This document shows, in pieces, positions 47,782 through 57,361 of a stretch of 64,000 nt of DNA (position 1 is its first letter; each line of letters begins with the position of its first letter). The stretch comes from Tateyamaria pelophila. GTDB taxonomy: Bacteria > Pseudomonadota > Alphaproteobacteria > Rhodobacterales > Rhodobacteraceae. The stretch spans positions 1-64,000 of the forward strand of contig NZ_JAIMIA010000005.1 of assembly GCF_019966495.1 (NCBI RefSeq), given 5' to 3'. A program made the position numbers and the translations under genes. Below the pieces are notes generated by a model. The model was not told the origin of the DNA. It did not search any database and worked only from the letters and a program-made list of their open reading frames with translations.

Positions 47782-48141
47782 ATGGCTCACGCAGTAGATG
47801 TTCACGTTGGTAAGCGGCTCAAGCAAATTCGGACCTTGCGCCGTATGTCGCAAACAGATGTCGCCAAGCGTCTGAATCTGTCATTTCAGCAAATTCAGAA
47901 ATACGAAATCGGTTCAAATCGGGTTGCCGCCAGTCGCCTGTTTGAACTGTCCCGCATCTTTGACGTACCAACCTCCTACTTTTTTGAAGGTTTGACAGAA
48001 ACCGATCCGGCGCCCCGCCGTGATAACGGCCTCGATATCGTGAACGCCCTCGCGTCGATCGAAGACGAAAAGATCAAGACACGGATCGTCACCTTTATCG
48101 AAGACGTATCAGGCCTGACAGTTGCGCGCCGCGCGTCTTAA
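47782..48141 (+). CDS. XRE-family transcriptional regulator
   Basis: The 119-residue protein has an N-terminal helix-turn-helix (VGKRLKQIRTLRRMSQTDVAKRL in outline, LSFQQIQKYEIGSNRVAASRL) and the VPTSYFFEGL tail common to small alphaproteobacterial XRE regulators of the SinR/PraR type. The C-terminus is a short helical dimerisation segment. GGAGG lies 11 bases before the ATG. Its TAA overlaps the opposite-strand stop of the TSUP gene. Confidence 0.88.
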   Translation: MAHAVDVHVGKRLKQIRTLRRMSQTDVAKRLNLSFQQIQKYEIGSNRVAASRLFELSRIFDVPTSYFFEGLTETDPAPRRDNGLDIVNALASIEDEKIKTRIVTFIEDVSGLTVARRAS

Positions 48142-48905
48142 GCCATAACGGCTCTCCGGATCAGATTCAGGCCCGCGACAAGCAGCACCAATAAGGTCAC
48201 CCGCTTGAACGCGACCTGATCGATCCGGTCCAGGACCTTGCTCCCAAACCACTGTCCAAGCAAGGCAGGAGCGATCAATGCGGCGCTGAGCGGCACGGTT
48301 TCAGCCCGCAATACACCAGATCCTACATGCGATGCCAATAACGCCACCGAGCCAAGGCCATAGATCACGCCCTGCGTTCGCATCTGTTCTGTTTTTTCGG
48401 TGCCCAAAGCCGTCAGATACATCACGGTCGGCAGACCCCAAACACCTGAGATGCCCCCCATGAAACCGGCAATCATGCCGAAGCCGGCTTCGACACCGGA
48501 CCTCTGGCGCGCAAGTGTCAGCCCCCACCCAACCAGCTGTACCAACACAAAAACCGTCACAACGGTCCCGATAAGTCCGAACAAGACAGAAATCGGCAGA
48601 ATACGAACCAATTGCGCACTGGCAACCAGCACCACACCTCCAACTGTCAGATAGACCCAGAACCGACGCGCAGAGGCCAGCGCCGGGAGAAACCCTTGCC
48701 GAAAAGCCTGCGAAACATTGGCAACAAGCGTGGGGAGGATCAGCCCCGCCAGCGCCAGTTCGGGTTCGATAAACGATGTCAGGCCTGAGATCAGAACCAT
48801 TGGCATGGCAAAACCGACAACGCCTTTGACGAAGCCGGCCAACATCGCGATACTGAGTGCCGCGATCCATAAACCCGGCGGTAGAAGGCTAAACAGCATA
48901 TCCAT
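48138..48905 (-). CDS. TSUP-family (TauE/SafE) membrane permease
   Basis: The 255-residue protein has about eight membrane spans with the two TSUP half-repeats, GFVKGVVGFAMPM near the N-terminus and GFMGGISGVWGLPTVMYL in the middle. Family members export sulfite, sulfoacetate or related organosulfur anions. No sulfur genes are adjacent, so the substrate is open. Confidence 0.88.
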   Translation of the reverse strand: MDMLFSLLPPGLWIAALSIAMLAGFVKGVVGFAMPMVLISGLTSFIEPELALAGLILPTLVANVSQAFRQGFLPALASARRFWVYLTVGGVVLVASAQLVRILPISVLFGLIGTVVTVFVLVQLVGWGLTLARQRSGVEAGFGMIAGFMGGISGVWGLPTVMYLTALGTEKTEQMRTQGVIYGLGSVALLASHVGSGVLRAETVPLSAALIAPALLGQWFGSKVLDRIDQVAFKRVTLLVLLVAGLNLIRRAVMA

Positions 48906-49063
48906 GCAGTCCTCATATCCCCGTGCGCCGCACCATGCCAGCGCTGCTGCGCAGAATCACGTTACGCAATAATAGACCAAAGCCACGCAGCGAAACGAAT
49001 ATTTGTTGCGCTGCACCTGCAAAATAGAATAGGACAGCGGGGACATTTATGAGGAGTGGAACG

Positions 49064-50752
49064 ATGGCACATGACGGACAGGACTTGAGCAGCGTAGCAC
49101 CGATTTTGCTCGACGATCTTTTGACCCTCACGGCAGCAGCAATTGCGCCAGTGGACGCAATCGTTTCGATCGCAACAGACCGTTTGCGTGCAGAGTTGAG
49201 CATCGATGGACGCATCTCAAACGACCTGGTCGAACAGCATCAAACGGCTGCACACGGGCTTGCATGGCTCTCTACATACGCCGAATCGCTTCGACAGATG
49301 CAAAAATGGGCGGAAGCCCTGACCGCTCAATCCAAATTTGGCGAAGTCGAAGCGTTGATCCATCAAATCGCTTTTGGCGAGTACCTCTGGCAGATTTACG
49401 GCGGCATTCAGATGAACCAGGGTGAAATCCTGCGTTTGCAGGACATGGGACTCACCCAGGACGATATGCGGAAGATGATGGTGCCGGAAGTCCAGACCCT
49501 GACGCAAAGCGGTAACACCCAAGCTGCCCGTGTGCGTTTGGTCGCTCTGATGCAAGAGCGCAGCGCCGAAGTCACGGTGGGCGCGTCCGGCCTCGATGAC
49601 GAGTTGGAGATGATCCGAGAACAGTTTCGTCGCTACGCCGTGGAGAAAGTCGAACCCTTTGCGCATGACTGGCACCTGAATGACGAACTGATTCCGATGG
49701 AGGTCATTGATGAACTGGCCGAAATGGGCGTGTTTGGCCTGACCATCCCCGAAGAATACGGCGGTTTTGGGCTCTCCAAGGCATCCATGTGCGTGGTCAG
49801 CGAAGAATTGTCTCGCGGTTATATCGGTGTGGGCTCTTTGGGCACACGCTCCGAGATCGCTGCCGAACTGATCATTGCAGGCGGCACCGAGGCGCAAAAG
49901 CTAAAGTGGCTGCCCCAGCTGGCGAGTGCCGAAACCCTGCCAACGGCCGTTTTTACGGAGCCCAATACCGGCTCTGATCTCGGCTCTTTGCGGACCCGTG
50001 CCGTCAAAGGTGATGATGGAGATTACAAAATCACGGGCAACAAGACATGGATCACCCATGCCACACGGACGCAAGTGATGACCTTACTCGCCAGGACAGA
50101 TCCAAACACGACCGATTACAAAGGTCTGTCTATGTTCTTGGCGGAAAAGATACCCGGCACGGATGAAACCCCCTTCCCGACAGAGGGCATGACAGGCGGC
50201 GAAATCGAAGTTTTGGGCTATCGCGGCATGAAGGAATACGAACTGGCCTTCGATAACTTCAACATCAAGGGCGAGAACCTTTTGGGCGGCGAAGAGGGCA
50301 AAGGTTTCAAACAGCTGATGGAGACGTTCGAGTCGGCTCGCATCCAAACTGCTGCCCGTGCAATCGGTGTGGCGCAATCCGCACTGGACCTGTCTATGCA
50401 ATACGCCCAAGACCGAAAGCAGTTTGGCAAAGCGCTGATCAATTTCCCCCGCGTGGCGAACAAACTGGCCATGATGGCGGTTGAGATCATGGTCGCACGG
50501 CAACTCACGTACTTCTCGGCTTTTGAAAAGGATGAGGGGCGGCGTTGCGATGTAGAAGCTGGCATGGCCAAACTGTTAGGCGCCCGAGTGGCCTGGGCCG
50601 CTGCGGATAATGGATTGCAGATACATGGCGGCAACGGGTTTGCGCTGGAGTACAAGATCAGTCGCGTATTGTGCGATGCGCGGATCCTCAACATCTTTGA
50701 GGGTGCGGCTGAAATCCAAGCCCAGGTGATCGCGCGCCGCCTTTTGGGCTAA
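49064..50752 (+). CDS. mcd: Acyl-CoA dehydrogenase, probably methylsuccinyl-CoA dehydrogenase
   Basis: From ATG 49064 (GAGGAG upstream) the protein has 562 residues. A 140-residue N-terminal extension precedes a full acyl-CoA dehydrogenase fold (FTEPNTGSDLGSLRTRA, ITGNKTWITHA, ARIQTAARAIGVAQ, DARILNIFEGAAEIQ). That extension plus SRGYIGVGSLGTRSEIA is characteristic of Mcd, which oxidises (2S)-methylsuccinyl-CoA to mesaconyl-CoA in the ethylmalonyl-CoA pathway. EtfAB in this window would be its electron acceptor. Another branched-chain acyl-CoA dehydrogenase is the alternative. Confidence 0.8.
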   Translation: MAHDGQDLSSVAPILLDDLLTLTAAAIAPVDAIVSIATDRLRAELSIDGRISNDLVEQHQTAAHGLAWLSTYAESLRQMQKWAEALTAQSKFGEVEALIHQIAFGEYLWQIYGGIQMNQGEILRLQDMGLTQDDMRKMMVPEVQTLTQSGNTQAARVRLVALMQERSAEVTVGASGLDDELEMIREQFRRYAVEKVEPFAHDWHLNDELIPMEVIDELAEMGVFGLTIPEEYGGFGLSKASMCVVSEELSRGYIGVGSLGTRSEIAAELIIAGGTEAQKLKWLPQLASAETLPTAVFTEPNTGSDLGSLRTRAVKGDDGDYKITGNKTWITHATRTQVMTLLARTDPNTTDYKGLSMFLAEKIPGTDETPFPTEGMTGGEIEVLGYRGMKEYELAFDNFNIKGENLLGGEEGKGFKQLMETFESARIQTAARAIGVAQSALDLSMQYAQDRKQFGKALINFPRVANKLAMMAVEIMVARQLTYFSAFEKDEGRRCDVEAGMAKLLGARVAWAAADNGLQIHGGNGFALEYKISRVLCDARILNIFEGAAEIQAQVIARRLLG

Positions 50753-50757
50753 GGGCG

Positions 50758-50801
50758 CGATTTCCGACACGGAAATCGGCCGGAAACCGTGCCGGTTTCC
50801 G
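50758..50801 (+). repeat. Double-hairpin element, copy B (after mcd)
   Basis: Stem CGATTTCCG / CGGAAATCG with loop ACA, linker GC, then stem CGGAAACCG / CGGTTTCCG with loop TGC, starting 5 bases after the mcd stop. Compared with copy A, differences in the stems are compensated on the other arm. Confidence 0.88.
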
Positions 50802-50844
50802 CTCTGTCAATTGACCGTCAGCACAAAACAGTCACTGTGGCGGC

Positions 50845-51444
50845 ATGCTTACATTTGCCGCCGCCGTATTCTTTCTGATTATCACCCCCGGACCGGGCGT
50901 TTTATCTGCAGCAGGTGTCGGGGCCGCTTACGGTATGCGGGCAGGCCTGCGCTACGTCCTTGGCCTTTTCATTGGCAACAATCTTGTCATTCTTGCCGTC
51001 GTCTCAGGCCTCGCTGCTTTGGTCCTAACGACATCATGGGTCCGCACAGCTCTCTTCGTACTTTCAACAGCCTACTTACTCTATCTCGCCCTTCGCATTG
51101 CCTTTGCGGGATCAAAACTCGCGTTTGCACCCGCTACATCTCAGCCAGGCGTAGTGGCAGGCATCCTGCTACAGCCCATCAACCCAAAGGCTTATGCCGT
51201 CAATGCGGCCCTGTTTTCGGGGTTCACCATCCTTCCTGACGCCTTGGTCGCCGAGGCGAGCCTGAAGTTGCTGATCGTAAACGTGATCTGGGTTCCAATC
51301 CATGTGCTCTGGGTTTGGTTCGGTGCCAAGCTCAAGGAAATGAACTTGGCACCAACACGTCAAAGGATGGTGAACATGGCGATGGCGGCTTCAATGCTCC
51401 TGGTCGTTGCACTCGCCCTCTTCTCGGCGCTCAATGACACATAG
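50845..51444 (+). CDS. LysE-family exporter
   Basis: The 199-residue protein has six hydrophobic segments and the family N-terminus FFLIITPGPGVLSA with the GLRYVLGLFIGN repeat. LysE/RhtB proteins export amino acids or homoserine lactones. It follows mcd after the double-hairpin element and precedes the TetR gene. The substrate is not deducible. Confidence 0.88.
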   Translation: MLTFAAAVFFLIITPGPGVLSAAGVGAAYGMRAGLRYVLGLFIGNNLVILAVVSGLAALVLTTSWVRTALFVLSTAYLLYLALRIAFAGSKLAFAPATSQPGVVAGILLQPINPKAYAVNAALFSGFTILPDALVAEASLKLLIVNVIWVPIHVLWVWFGAKLKEMNLAPTRQRMVNMAMAASMLLVVALALFSALNDT

Positions 51445-51627
51445 CGTCGGCGCGTCGGTGCCGCCTCCAATTTAAGTGCGCAACCTTCACGGTAATGCGA
51501 CACCACCTGCGATACATGCTCAATTTCTGCGCACCACACACCCATGCATGTGCGGCATAACGCCGATGCCCCGCGATCAGGCGGCTTTCACTTGTATCAT
51601 GAAATACGCAGGCGTATTGCATGGAGC

Positions 51628-52152
51628 ATGGCAAAACCTCCTCTTTCCCCCGCCGCCTGGATTGATGCCGGGCTTGAGCAATTAACATCCCTCGGGCAGT
51701 CCGCACTGCGCGCGGAACCCTTGTCACGCCACCTCAAGACCTCAAAAGGTTCGTTCTATTGGCACTTCAAAGATGTGCCGGCATTTCAGTCTGCCCTTCT
51801 TGAAGAATGGAAATCCCGTGCCTTGGCCACGCTGAGCGAAAACGCCGCGGCCGACGGGTCCTCCACGGATAAACTGATAAGATTCGGTCAAAGCGTTCAG
51901 GGCGACATCTCTAGCCCGGCACTGCGTGCCTGGGCTCTTGAGAATGCCGAAGTGGCGTCCGCCCTTGCCGAAGTCGACGCTGCCAGAATGGATCAGCTTA
52001 TCGGTATCTTGACCGAAATTGGCGTGACGAACGACGACTTCGCCAAGGCGGCTTATGGCTCGCTCGTCGGGTTGCAACAGATGAACGTCGATAGTGGAGA
52101 CGCTCTTGTGGCTTATGCTACACTGGTCGATCTGGCTCTCGCCTTGGAATGA
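51628..52152 (+). CDS. TetR-family transcriptional regulator
   Basis: From ATG 51628 (MAKPPLSPAAWIDAG) the 174-residue protein has the TetR helix-turn-helix with LSRHLKTSKGSFYWHFKD as recognition region, then a helical ligand domain. The frame is open upstream to 51544 but those residues are not family-like. Its stop overlaps the META lipoprotein start (ATGA). It may control that gene or the LysE exporter. Confidence 0.85.
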   Translation: MAKPPLSPAAWIDAGLEQLTSLGQSALRAEPLSRHLKTSKGSFYWHFKDVPAFQSALLEEWKSRALATLSENAAADGSSTDKLIRFGQSVQGDISSPALRAWALENAEVASALAEVDAARMDQLIGILTEIGVTNDDFAKAAYGSLVGLQQMNVDSGDALVAYATLVDLALALE

Positions 52153-52541
52153 AAAGACTCGGCGCGCTGGCCCTGGTTGCTTTGCTATCAGCGTGCCAAG
52201 GCGATGAAACGGTTGCAGCCTATGGTGCGGCTGGCAAGACGTGGCATTTGACGGAACTGGGCGGTGTACGCTTCACCGCGCGCGCAACGGTTAGGTTTCC
52301 CGAATTTGGAAAAATCGCGGGGGACGGGCCGTGTAACCGCTACTCCACCTCAATGACAGTGCCTTATCCTTGGTTCGAAGCCGGGACCATCCAGTCAACA
52401 GATATGGCCTGCCCCGATCTGGATGCTGAACACGCGTTTTTTGCAGCGCTCGCATCCATGTCACAATCTGAAGTCTGGGGCGATACCATGATCCTGCGCA
52501 CCGAAGACGGACAGGAAATGGTATTCAAAGCGTCCGGCTAA
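52149..52541 (+). CDS. META-domain lipoprotein
   Basis: The 130-residue protein starts with a lipoprotein signal (lipobox LLSAC, Cys16) and continues as a META/HslJ-like domain ([43 protein letters not shown]). Such proteins are outer-membrane or periplasmic and often linked to heat or antibiotic tolerance. It overlaps the TetR stop and converges on recO with a 17-base overlap. Confidence 0.82.
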   Translation: MKRLGALALVALLSACQGDETVAAYGAAGKTWHLTELGGVRFTARATVRFPEFGKIAGDGPCNRYSTSMTVPYPWFEAGTIQSTDMACPDLDAEHAFFAALASMSQSEVWGDTMILRTEDGQEMVFKASG

Positions 52542-53250
52542 ATGCCGCCACAAAACGAGCGCGGGCGTCGGGCAATGGCCTTGAACCCAAATCCGGCGCC
52601 ATGCGCGACGCTAAAAAATAACCCGTTGTTTCAAGTGCTTGAACGATATCCATATCGCTGGCTTGTCCATCTCCGCGCAGAACAGGTGGCAAGGGCAACA
52701 TCCGGTCCGCCCAGGCGCCCGCCCCTTTGGCGGACACCGCCCTGCCCGACTTGGGCGAGACATAGATCAAATCCTCTGCGCTGCCCGTTACTGCACAGGA
52801 ACTCAGGTCCAGACCAAATCCCATTTCGTTCAACAGGGCGACCTCCCATTGCAGGTAAGCCAGCGGCCACACCGCGTCCTGGCCCAGCAGGTCCAGAAGT
52901 TGCTCGGATCGGCGGTACAAGACTGGATGGGGTTCCCGCTCGGGCAGGCAAAAACTCAGCAAAGCTGTGACCGTATTCAATCCGGCCAATGCCAAACGGC
53001 TGTCCATGACCAAAGCCGCCCGGCTGCGCACCGGCTCCACGGCAAAGGTTCCAATCTGGTCTTCAAGCCGCGCGCGCCAAGCGACGTCCAACTGCGCACC
53101 TGGTTGCAAAATGGGCGCGATCTTGCGGCTGGTGCCGCCGCGCACCACGCCTGCATGACGCCCTTTGTCTTCGGTAAAGACCTCAATGATCGCACTGGTT
53201 TCCCCGTGGCGGCGCACGTTCAGCAATATGCCTGCGCCACGCCATTCCAC
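52525..53250 (-). CDS. recO: DNA repair protein RecO
   Basis: The 241-residue protein starts at GTG 53250 ([17 protein letters not shown]) and has the OB-fold N-terminus with [10 protein letters not shown] and [14 protein letters not shown]. RecO helps RecR load RecA onto SSB-covered gaps. The zinc-finger cysteines found in some RecO proteins are absent, as is common in this group. It is the last gene of the folK-to-recO strand run. Confidence 0.92.
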   Translation of the reverse strand: MEWRGAGILLNVRRHGETSAIIEVFTEDKGRHAGVVRGGTSRKIAPILQPGAQLDVAWRARLEDQIGTFAVEPVRSRAALVMDSRLALAGLNTVTALLSFCLPEREPHPVLYRRSEQLLDLLGQDAVWPLAYLQWEVALLNEMGFGLDLSSCAVTGSAEDLIYVSPKSGRAVSAKGAGAWADRMLPLPPVLRGDGQASDMDIVQALETTGYFLASRMAPDLGSRPLPDARARFVAAFSRTL

Positions 53251-53251
53251 G

Positions 53252-53581
53252 TCAGGAAAGTCCCTCTTGATCGAGCAAATGGCGCCCCCGCCGATCTTCG
53301 ATCTCGATCACCCACACATCCGGATCAAATCCGCGTTGACGGGCCACCGCTGCATCCACATCCGCTTCTGGCCCACTGGCCAGTTCAGACCAGACCCGCG
53401 CATCTGACATCAGGTCAAAACTGCGCTGAAACAATACGGCCTGCCCATCCAGCGTGTTCAGCTTCACCAGAACAGCACCCCCGGTATCATCCCCATGGGC
53501 CACAACAAACCCGGGCACATCCGCAAAACGCAACCGCGCCAGATACGCATCCACCCAAAACCGGGACGTCAGGCGGGGCAC
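53252..53581 (-). CDS. DUF1491-family protein
   Basis: The 109-residue protein (GTG start) matches the DUF1491 pattern with [15 protein letters not shown], a GGAVLVKLN strand and [13 protein letters not shown]. It lies one base before recO and 60 bases behind era. The function of the family is unknown. Its conserved place beside era and recO suggests a link to RNA or DNA maintenance, but that is inference. Confidence 0.78.
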   Translation of the reverse strand: MPRLTSRFWVDAYLARLRFADVPGFVVAHGDDTGGAVLVKLNTLDGQAVLFQRSFDLMSDARVWSELASGPEADVDAAVARQRGFDPDVWVIEIEDRRGRHLLDQEGLS

Positions 53582-53641
53582 GGCATCCCTCGCTTCTCTG
53601 TTCCTGAAAAATCCTCCCCGAAGGGTCGGCTTGCAATCGGA

Positions 53642-54550
53642 TCAGAGGTTTCCATCTTTGAAGTCCAGACCCATCTCGGAATAACGTTCCGCTTCTTCCT
53701 GCCATTTCTCTCGCACTTTAACCTGCAAAAACAAATGCACCTTGCGGCCCAAAAACTCTGTCAGTTCCGCACGCGAAGCCTGGCTGACCGATTTGATCGT
53801 CTCGCCCTTGTTGCCCAAGACGATCCCCTTGTGACCATCCCGGCTCACATAGATAATCTGATCCACACGGGCCGACCCGTCCTTGCGCTCTTCCCAGTTC
53901 TCGGTTTCGACAGTCAACTGATAGGGCAACTCCTGATGCAAACGCAGGGTCAGTTTTTCGCGGGTCATCTCGGCAGCGATCATGCGCATTGGCAGGTCCG
54001 CTATCTGATCTTCCGGGTAAAGCCACGGACCTTCCGGCACCTGACCCGCCAACCACTGCCGCAAGGTGTCAACACCGTGCCCCTTTTCAGCAGAGATCAT
54101 GAAGGTCTCGGCGAAATCATAGCGCTCATTCAAATCCTGCGTCAGGCTCAGCAACGCAGGCGCTTCCACCCGGTCAATCTTGTTGATCGCCAGCGCCACG
54201 GTGCGACCCTTGCCGATCTCGGCCAGGCCCTCGAGGATCCGCTCGACACCTTCTGTCACACGACGGTGCGCTTCGATCATCAAAACAACGACATCCGCGT
54301 CCGCAGCCCCGCCCCAGGCGGCGGCAACCATGGCCCGGTCCAAACGGCGGCGTGGTTTGAACAGGCCCGGCGTGTCAACGAAAACGATCTGGCTGTCGCC
54401 CTCCATCGCAACGCCGCGAATACGCGCCCGCGTCGTTTGCACCTTGTGCGTCACGATCGAAACCTTTGCCCCGACCATGCGATTGAGCAGCGTGGATTTT
54501 CCCGCGTTGGGTTCTCCGATCAGGGCAACAAATCCGGCACGGGTGGTCAT
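53642..54550 (-). CDS. era: GTPase Era
   Basis: The 302-residue protein has G1 [13 protein letters not shown]3 DTPG, G4 NKID and a C-terminal KH domain ([25 protein letters not shown]). Era binds 16S rRNA 3' ends during 30S assembly. The ATG overlaps the rnc stop, as in the conserved rnc-era pair. Length is normal. Confidence 0.97.
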   Translation of the reverse strand: MTTRAGFVALIGEPNAGKSTLLNRMVGAKVSIVTHKVQTTRARIRGVAMEGDSQIVFVDTPGLFKPRRRLDRAMVAAAWGGAADADVVVLMIEAHRRVTEGVERILEGLAEIGKGRTVALAINKIDRVEAPALLSLTQDLNERYDFAETFMISAEKGHGVDTLRQWLAGQVPEGPWLYPEDQIADLPMRMIAAEMTREKLTLRLHQELPYQLTVETENWEERKDGSARVDQIIYVSRDGHKGIVLGNKGETIKSVSQASRAELTEFLGRKVHLFLQVKVREKWQEEAERYSEMGLDFKDGNL

Positions 54551-55233
54551 ATCTCTTGCTCCAATTTGGCCAGTAGGGACTTGGCAGCAGCCTGTTGCGC
54601 CTCGCGTTTCGATCCGGCAGTGGCACGTGCTTCAGCACCCGTGCTCAGTTGCGCGGAGATTGTGAACACCGGCGCATGATCCGGACCGGTACGGTCCATC
54701 TCGACATATTCCGGCGGCGTCAGGCCGCGCGCCTGCGCCCATTCCTGCAAAGCGGTCTTGGCATCGCGGGCATCGGCCTCAACGGTCGTGATCCGATCAG
54801 CCCACAGGCGCAGGATCATATCACGGGCCGCGTCAAATCCTGCATCCAGATAGACGGCAGCAATGACGGCCTCGACCGCATCCCCCAACAGGGCCAGTTT
54901 GCGCCGCCCCCCCGATACCATCTCGGACCGCCCCAAACGCACAACGGCACCCAAATCGATTTCACGGGCGACGTCGGCACATGTTTCCTTGCGCACCAGT
55001 GCGTTGAAGCGCGGCGCGAGTGTTCCCTCGGACGCATCCGGGTCCGCTTCGATCAGCGCCTGAGCCATCACGAGGCCCAAAACCCTGTCTCCCAAAAACT
55101 CCAGCCGCTGGTTGTCACTGCGCGTGGGCGACGACATCGACGCATGTGTCACCGCCTCGATCAAAAGGTCGGGTGCCGCGAAACTATGCCCGATCCGGCC
55201 TTCGAAGGCCCTGAGGTCCGCGCCCAGCTTCAC
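54547..55233 (-). CDS. rnc: Ribonuclease III
   Basis: The 228-residue enzyme has the signature [14 protein letters not shown], the second metal-binding stretch [17 protein letters not shown], and a C-terminal double-stranded RNA-binding domain ending [14 protein letters not shown]. The start is GTG overlapping the lepB stop. It could cleave the paired hairpins described in this window; that link is inference. Confidence 0.97.
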   Translation of the reverse strand: MKLGADLRAFEGRIGHSFAAPDLLIEAVTHASMSSPTRSDNQRLEFLGDRVLGLVMAQALIEADPDASEGTLAPRFNALVRKETCADVAREIDLGAVVRLGRSEMVSGGRRKLALLGDAVEAVIAAVYLDAGFDAARDMILRLWADRITTVEADARDAKTALQEWAQARGLTPPEYVEMDRTGPDHAPVFTISAQLSTGAEARATAGSKREAQQAAAKSLLAKLEQEI

Positions 55234-56054
55234 TCGATTCCCTTAAAGAACCGATCCCCGCGCCAGGTCCAGAAATAGAGCATGGACCGGCCCGCCGACG
55301 AGAACATGATGCGGTCCGCGCGGCCAATCAGGTTTTCGAAAGGAACGTAACCCACGCCACCCGCGACCTGCGCGATGCGGCTGTCGGACGAGTTGTCGCG
55401 ATTGTCGCCCATGAAAAAGAAGTGTCCATCCGGCACGCGGAAAACAGGAGTGTTGTCGGACTGCTGATTGCCGATGTTCAAAATCACATGTTCATTGCCA
55501 TTGGGGAACGTCTCGATAAAGCGGGATTTGACACATTCGCCGCCCAGCCCGACCGACCCGTTTTCACAACGCGGCAACAGGCCTTGCGGACCTTGGCGTT
55601 CGAACAATTCGACAAACTGGCCGTCGGGCTGTTGCGGGACGGGTGTGCCGTTCAATATCAGGATGCCGTCCTGGACCTGAATCGTGTCTCCCGGCAGGCC
55701 GACCAGCCGTTTGATATAGTCCGAACCGGAAACCGGATGGCGGAACACGACGACGTCGCCCCGCTCAGGCTCACCTGCGAAAATGCGCGTGTTGTCCCCG
55801 TCGATAAATCCACACAGCTTCTTGGCATCAAGGCCGATGATCGGAATGGACGGACAGGACGCGTAGGAATAGCCGTAAACCATTTTATTCACGAATAAAA
55901 AGTCGCCGATCAGCAGCGTTTCTTTCATCGACCCGGACGGAATCCAGAAGGGCTGAAAAAACAACGTGCGGAACACACCGGCAATCAGCAGCGCATAGAC
56001 GATGGTTTTGATCGTCTCCACTATGCCGTTTTCTGCTTTTTCCTTGGCTGCCAT
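55230..56054 (-). CDS. lepB: Signal peptidase I
   Basis: The 274-residue protein has one N-terminal membrane span (about 16-36), catalytic Ser42 in [10 protein letters not shown], the general-base Lys in [12 protein letters not shown] and box [12 protein letters not shown]. It removes signal peptides of exported proteins at the periplasmic face. It overlaps rnc by 4 bases. About 100 bases separate it from acpS upstream. Confidence 0.97.
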   Translation of the reverse strand: MAAKEKAENGIVETIKTIVYALLIAGVFRTLFFQPFWIPSGSMKETLLIGDFLFVNKMVYGYSYASCPSIPIIGLDAKKLCGFIDGDNTRIFAGEPERGDVVVFRHPVSGSDYIKRLVGLPGDTIQVQDGILILNGTPVPQQPDGQFVELFERQGPQGLLPRCENGSVGLGGECVKSRFIETFPNGNEHVILNIGNQQSDNTPVFRVPDGHFFFMGDNRDNSSDSRIAQVAGGVGYVPFENLIGRADRIMFSSAGRSMLYFWTWRGDRFFKGIE

Positions 56055-56154
56055 TGGGCGCTCCTGCTCGGATCATCGGGGTCGTGGCTACATGCGGGCA
56101 CCATGCTTGACTGTCAAGGCAACGCGACGGCAGTTTGACGCCTTCAGCCTACCC

Positions 56155-56574
56155 CTATGACATGCCTTGGGCCGCTGCAACGGGCCGCGCTTCGATCACA
56201 ACAAAAGCCTGCGCCCATGGGTGATCATCCGTCAGCGTCACATGGATGATGGCCTCGTGCCCGTCCGGCGTCATCTTGGCCAGCCGATCCGCCGCCCATC
56301 CGGTCACGGCCATTACGGGTTGGCCGGTCGGCAGGTTGCTGACAGCCATGTCCTTCCAGGAAATACCCATGCGCAAACCGGTCCCGAGCGCTTTGGAACA
56401 AGCCTCTTTGGCAGCCCACCGCTTGGCATAGGTGCCCGCGACATCAGTGCGACGTTCCGCCTTGCGCTGCTCGACTTCGGTAAAGACCCGATTGCGAAAC
56501 CGATCCCCAAAGCGATCAAGCGTATTTTGAATTCGTTCGATATTGGCCAGGTCGGTTCCAATCCCCAGAATCAC
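56155..56574 (-). CDS. acpS: Holo-[acyl-carrier-protein] synthase
   Basis: This 139-residue enzyme opens with the signature [14 protein letters not shown] (GTG start) and has [15 protein letters not shown], the magnesium and CoA-binding helix. It transfers phosphopantetheine to apo-ACP. The start overlaps the stop of the Dabb gene as GTGA. Confidence 0.96.
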   Translation of the reverse strand: MILGIGTDLANIERIQNTLDRFGDRFRNRVFTEVEQRKAERRTDVAGTYAKRWAAKEACSKALGTGLRMGISWKDMAVSNLPTGQPVMAVTGWAADRLAKMTPDGHEAIIHVTLTDDHPWAQAFVVIEARPVAAAQGMS

Positions 56575-56885
56575 CGGGGCACCTCGATGTCAAATACAAG
56601 GATGCCGTCGCCACCGCCGTGACAGAGGTCAACAAGCTGCGCGCCCAATGCCTTATGTTCAGGATCGACGGCATAAGCCGCCAAGGCTTTGGCGTTGCGC
56701 GCATCCAGCGTGAAGCCATAGGCGTAGTCGGGTGTCTTGTCCTCGAAATCGCGGTTCGGACCTGCGCAAAAGTCGCCGCACCCATCGAGCCGGTCCACCA
56801 CCTTGGCCAGATCGAGCATGACCGCATTGACCTGCCTTGGGTCAGCGTCTTCGCGCAAACGTAGCATCACACAGTGACGGATCAT
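56571..56885 (-). CDS. Dabb (stress-responsive A/B barrel) domain protein
   Basis: ATG 56885 (GAGGAGC upstream) gives 104 residues starting [16 protein letters not shown], the Dabb opening, with [16 protein letters not shown] and [15 protein letters not shown] as the usual middle. Dabb proteins are small ferredoxin-like dimers of mostly unknown role. The longer upstream frame is unrelated sequence. It is translationally coupled to acpS. Confidence 0.82.
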   Translation of the reverse strand: MIRHCVMLRLREDADPRQVNAVMLDLAKVVDRLDGCGDFCAGPNRDFEDKTPDYAYGFTLDARNAKALAAYAVDPEHKALGAQLVDLCHGGGDGILVFDIEVPR

Positions 56886-56929
56886 GTCACAGCTCCTCTT
56901 GTTATCGACGGGTCGCTGCCCGGCGTTGC

Positions 56930-57361
56930 TCAATTCAATCTTTGCGCGACGCGGTTTGCAAGGTCGATACGCCAGCGCGTGACCCGTGTCGGGCAGCATC
57001 GGGGTTCGCCCGGGCCCAACATAGTGGTGGTGATGTCGATATGGGTAGGGGCAAATGCGATATCGCGCGGAGATTGGCCGAAGAGCCCCTGCACAATGCC
57101 CGCGAATTGCCACCCTTGGGTCGTGCGCTGGTAAAGGCCAGTGGCGATGGAGGTCGCGTTGCCGCCCGGAAACGCCTCGTAGACTATGCCAAGGGCGCGG
57201 GTCGCAGTGGCCGGATCGCCCTGATCGGGCAGCCAGAACGACGCCTCGGCCCGCCCTGACGCGGTGAGCGTACCATAGAGCAGCCGGTCAAGATCGGGCC
57301 AGCCGTTTTGGGCCTGCACCGGCGTGACCAATATCAGCAAAAGGGCGGCAATCGCCCTCAT
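56930..57361 (-). CDS. Predicted periplasmic protein
   Basis: The 143-residue protein has a Sec signal ([16 protein letters not shown], cleavage expected after the AQA-like site). I recognise no domain in the mature part, which has a pair of adjacent cysteines (PRCCPTR). The ATG overlaps the pdxJ stop. It may be a small enzyme or binding protein. Confidence 0.65.
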   Translation of the reverse strand: MRAIAALLLILVTPVQAQNGWPDLDRLLYGTLTASGRAEASFWLPDQGDPATATRALGIVYEAFPGGNATSIATGLYQRTTQGWQFAGIVQGLFGQSPRDIAFAPTHIDITTTMLGPGEPRCCPTRVTRWRIDLANRVAQRLN

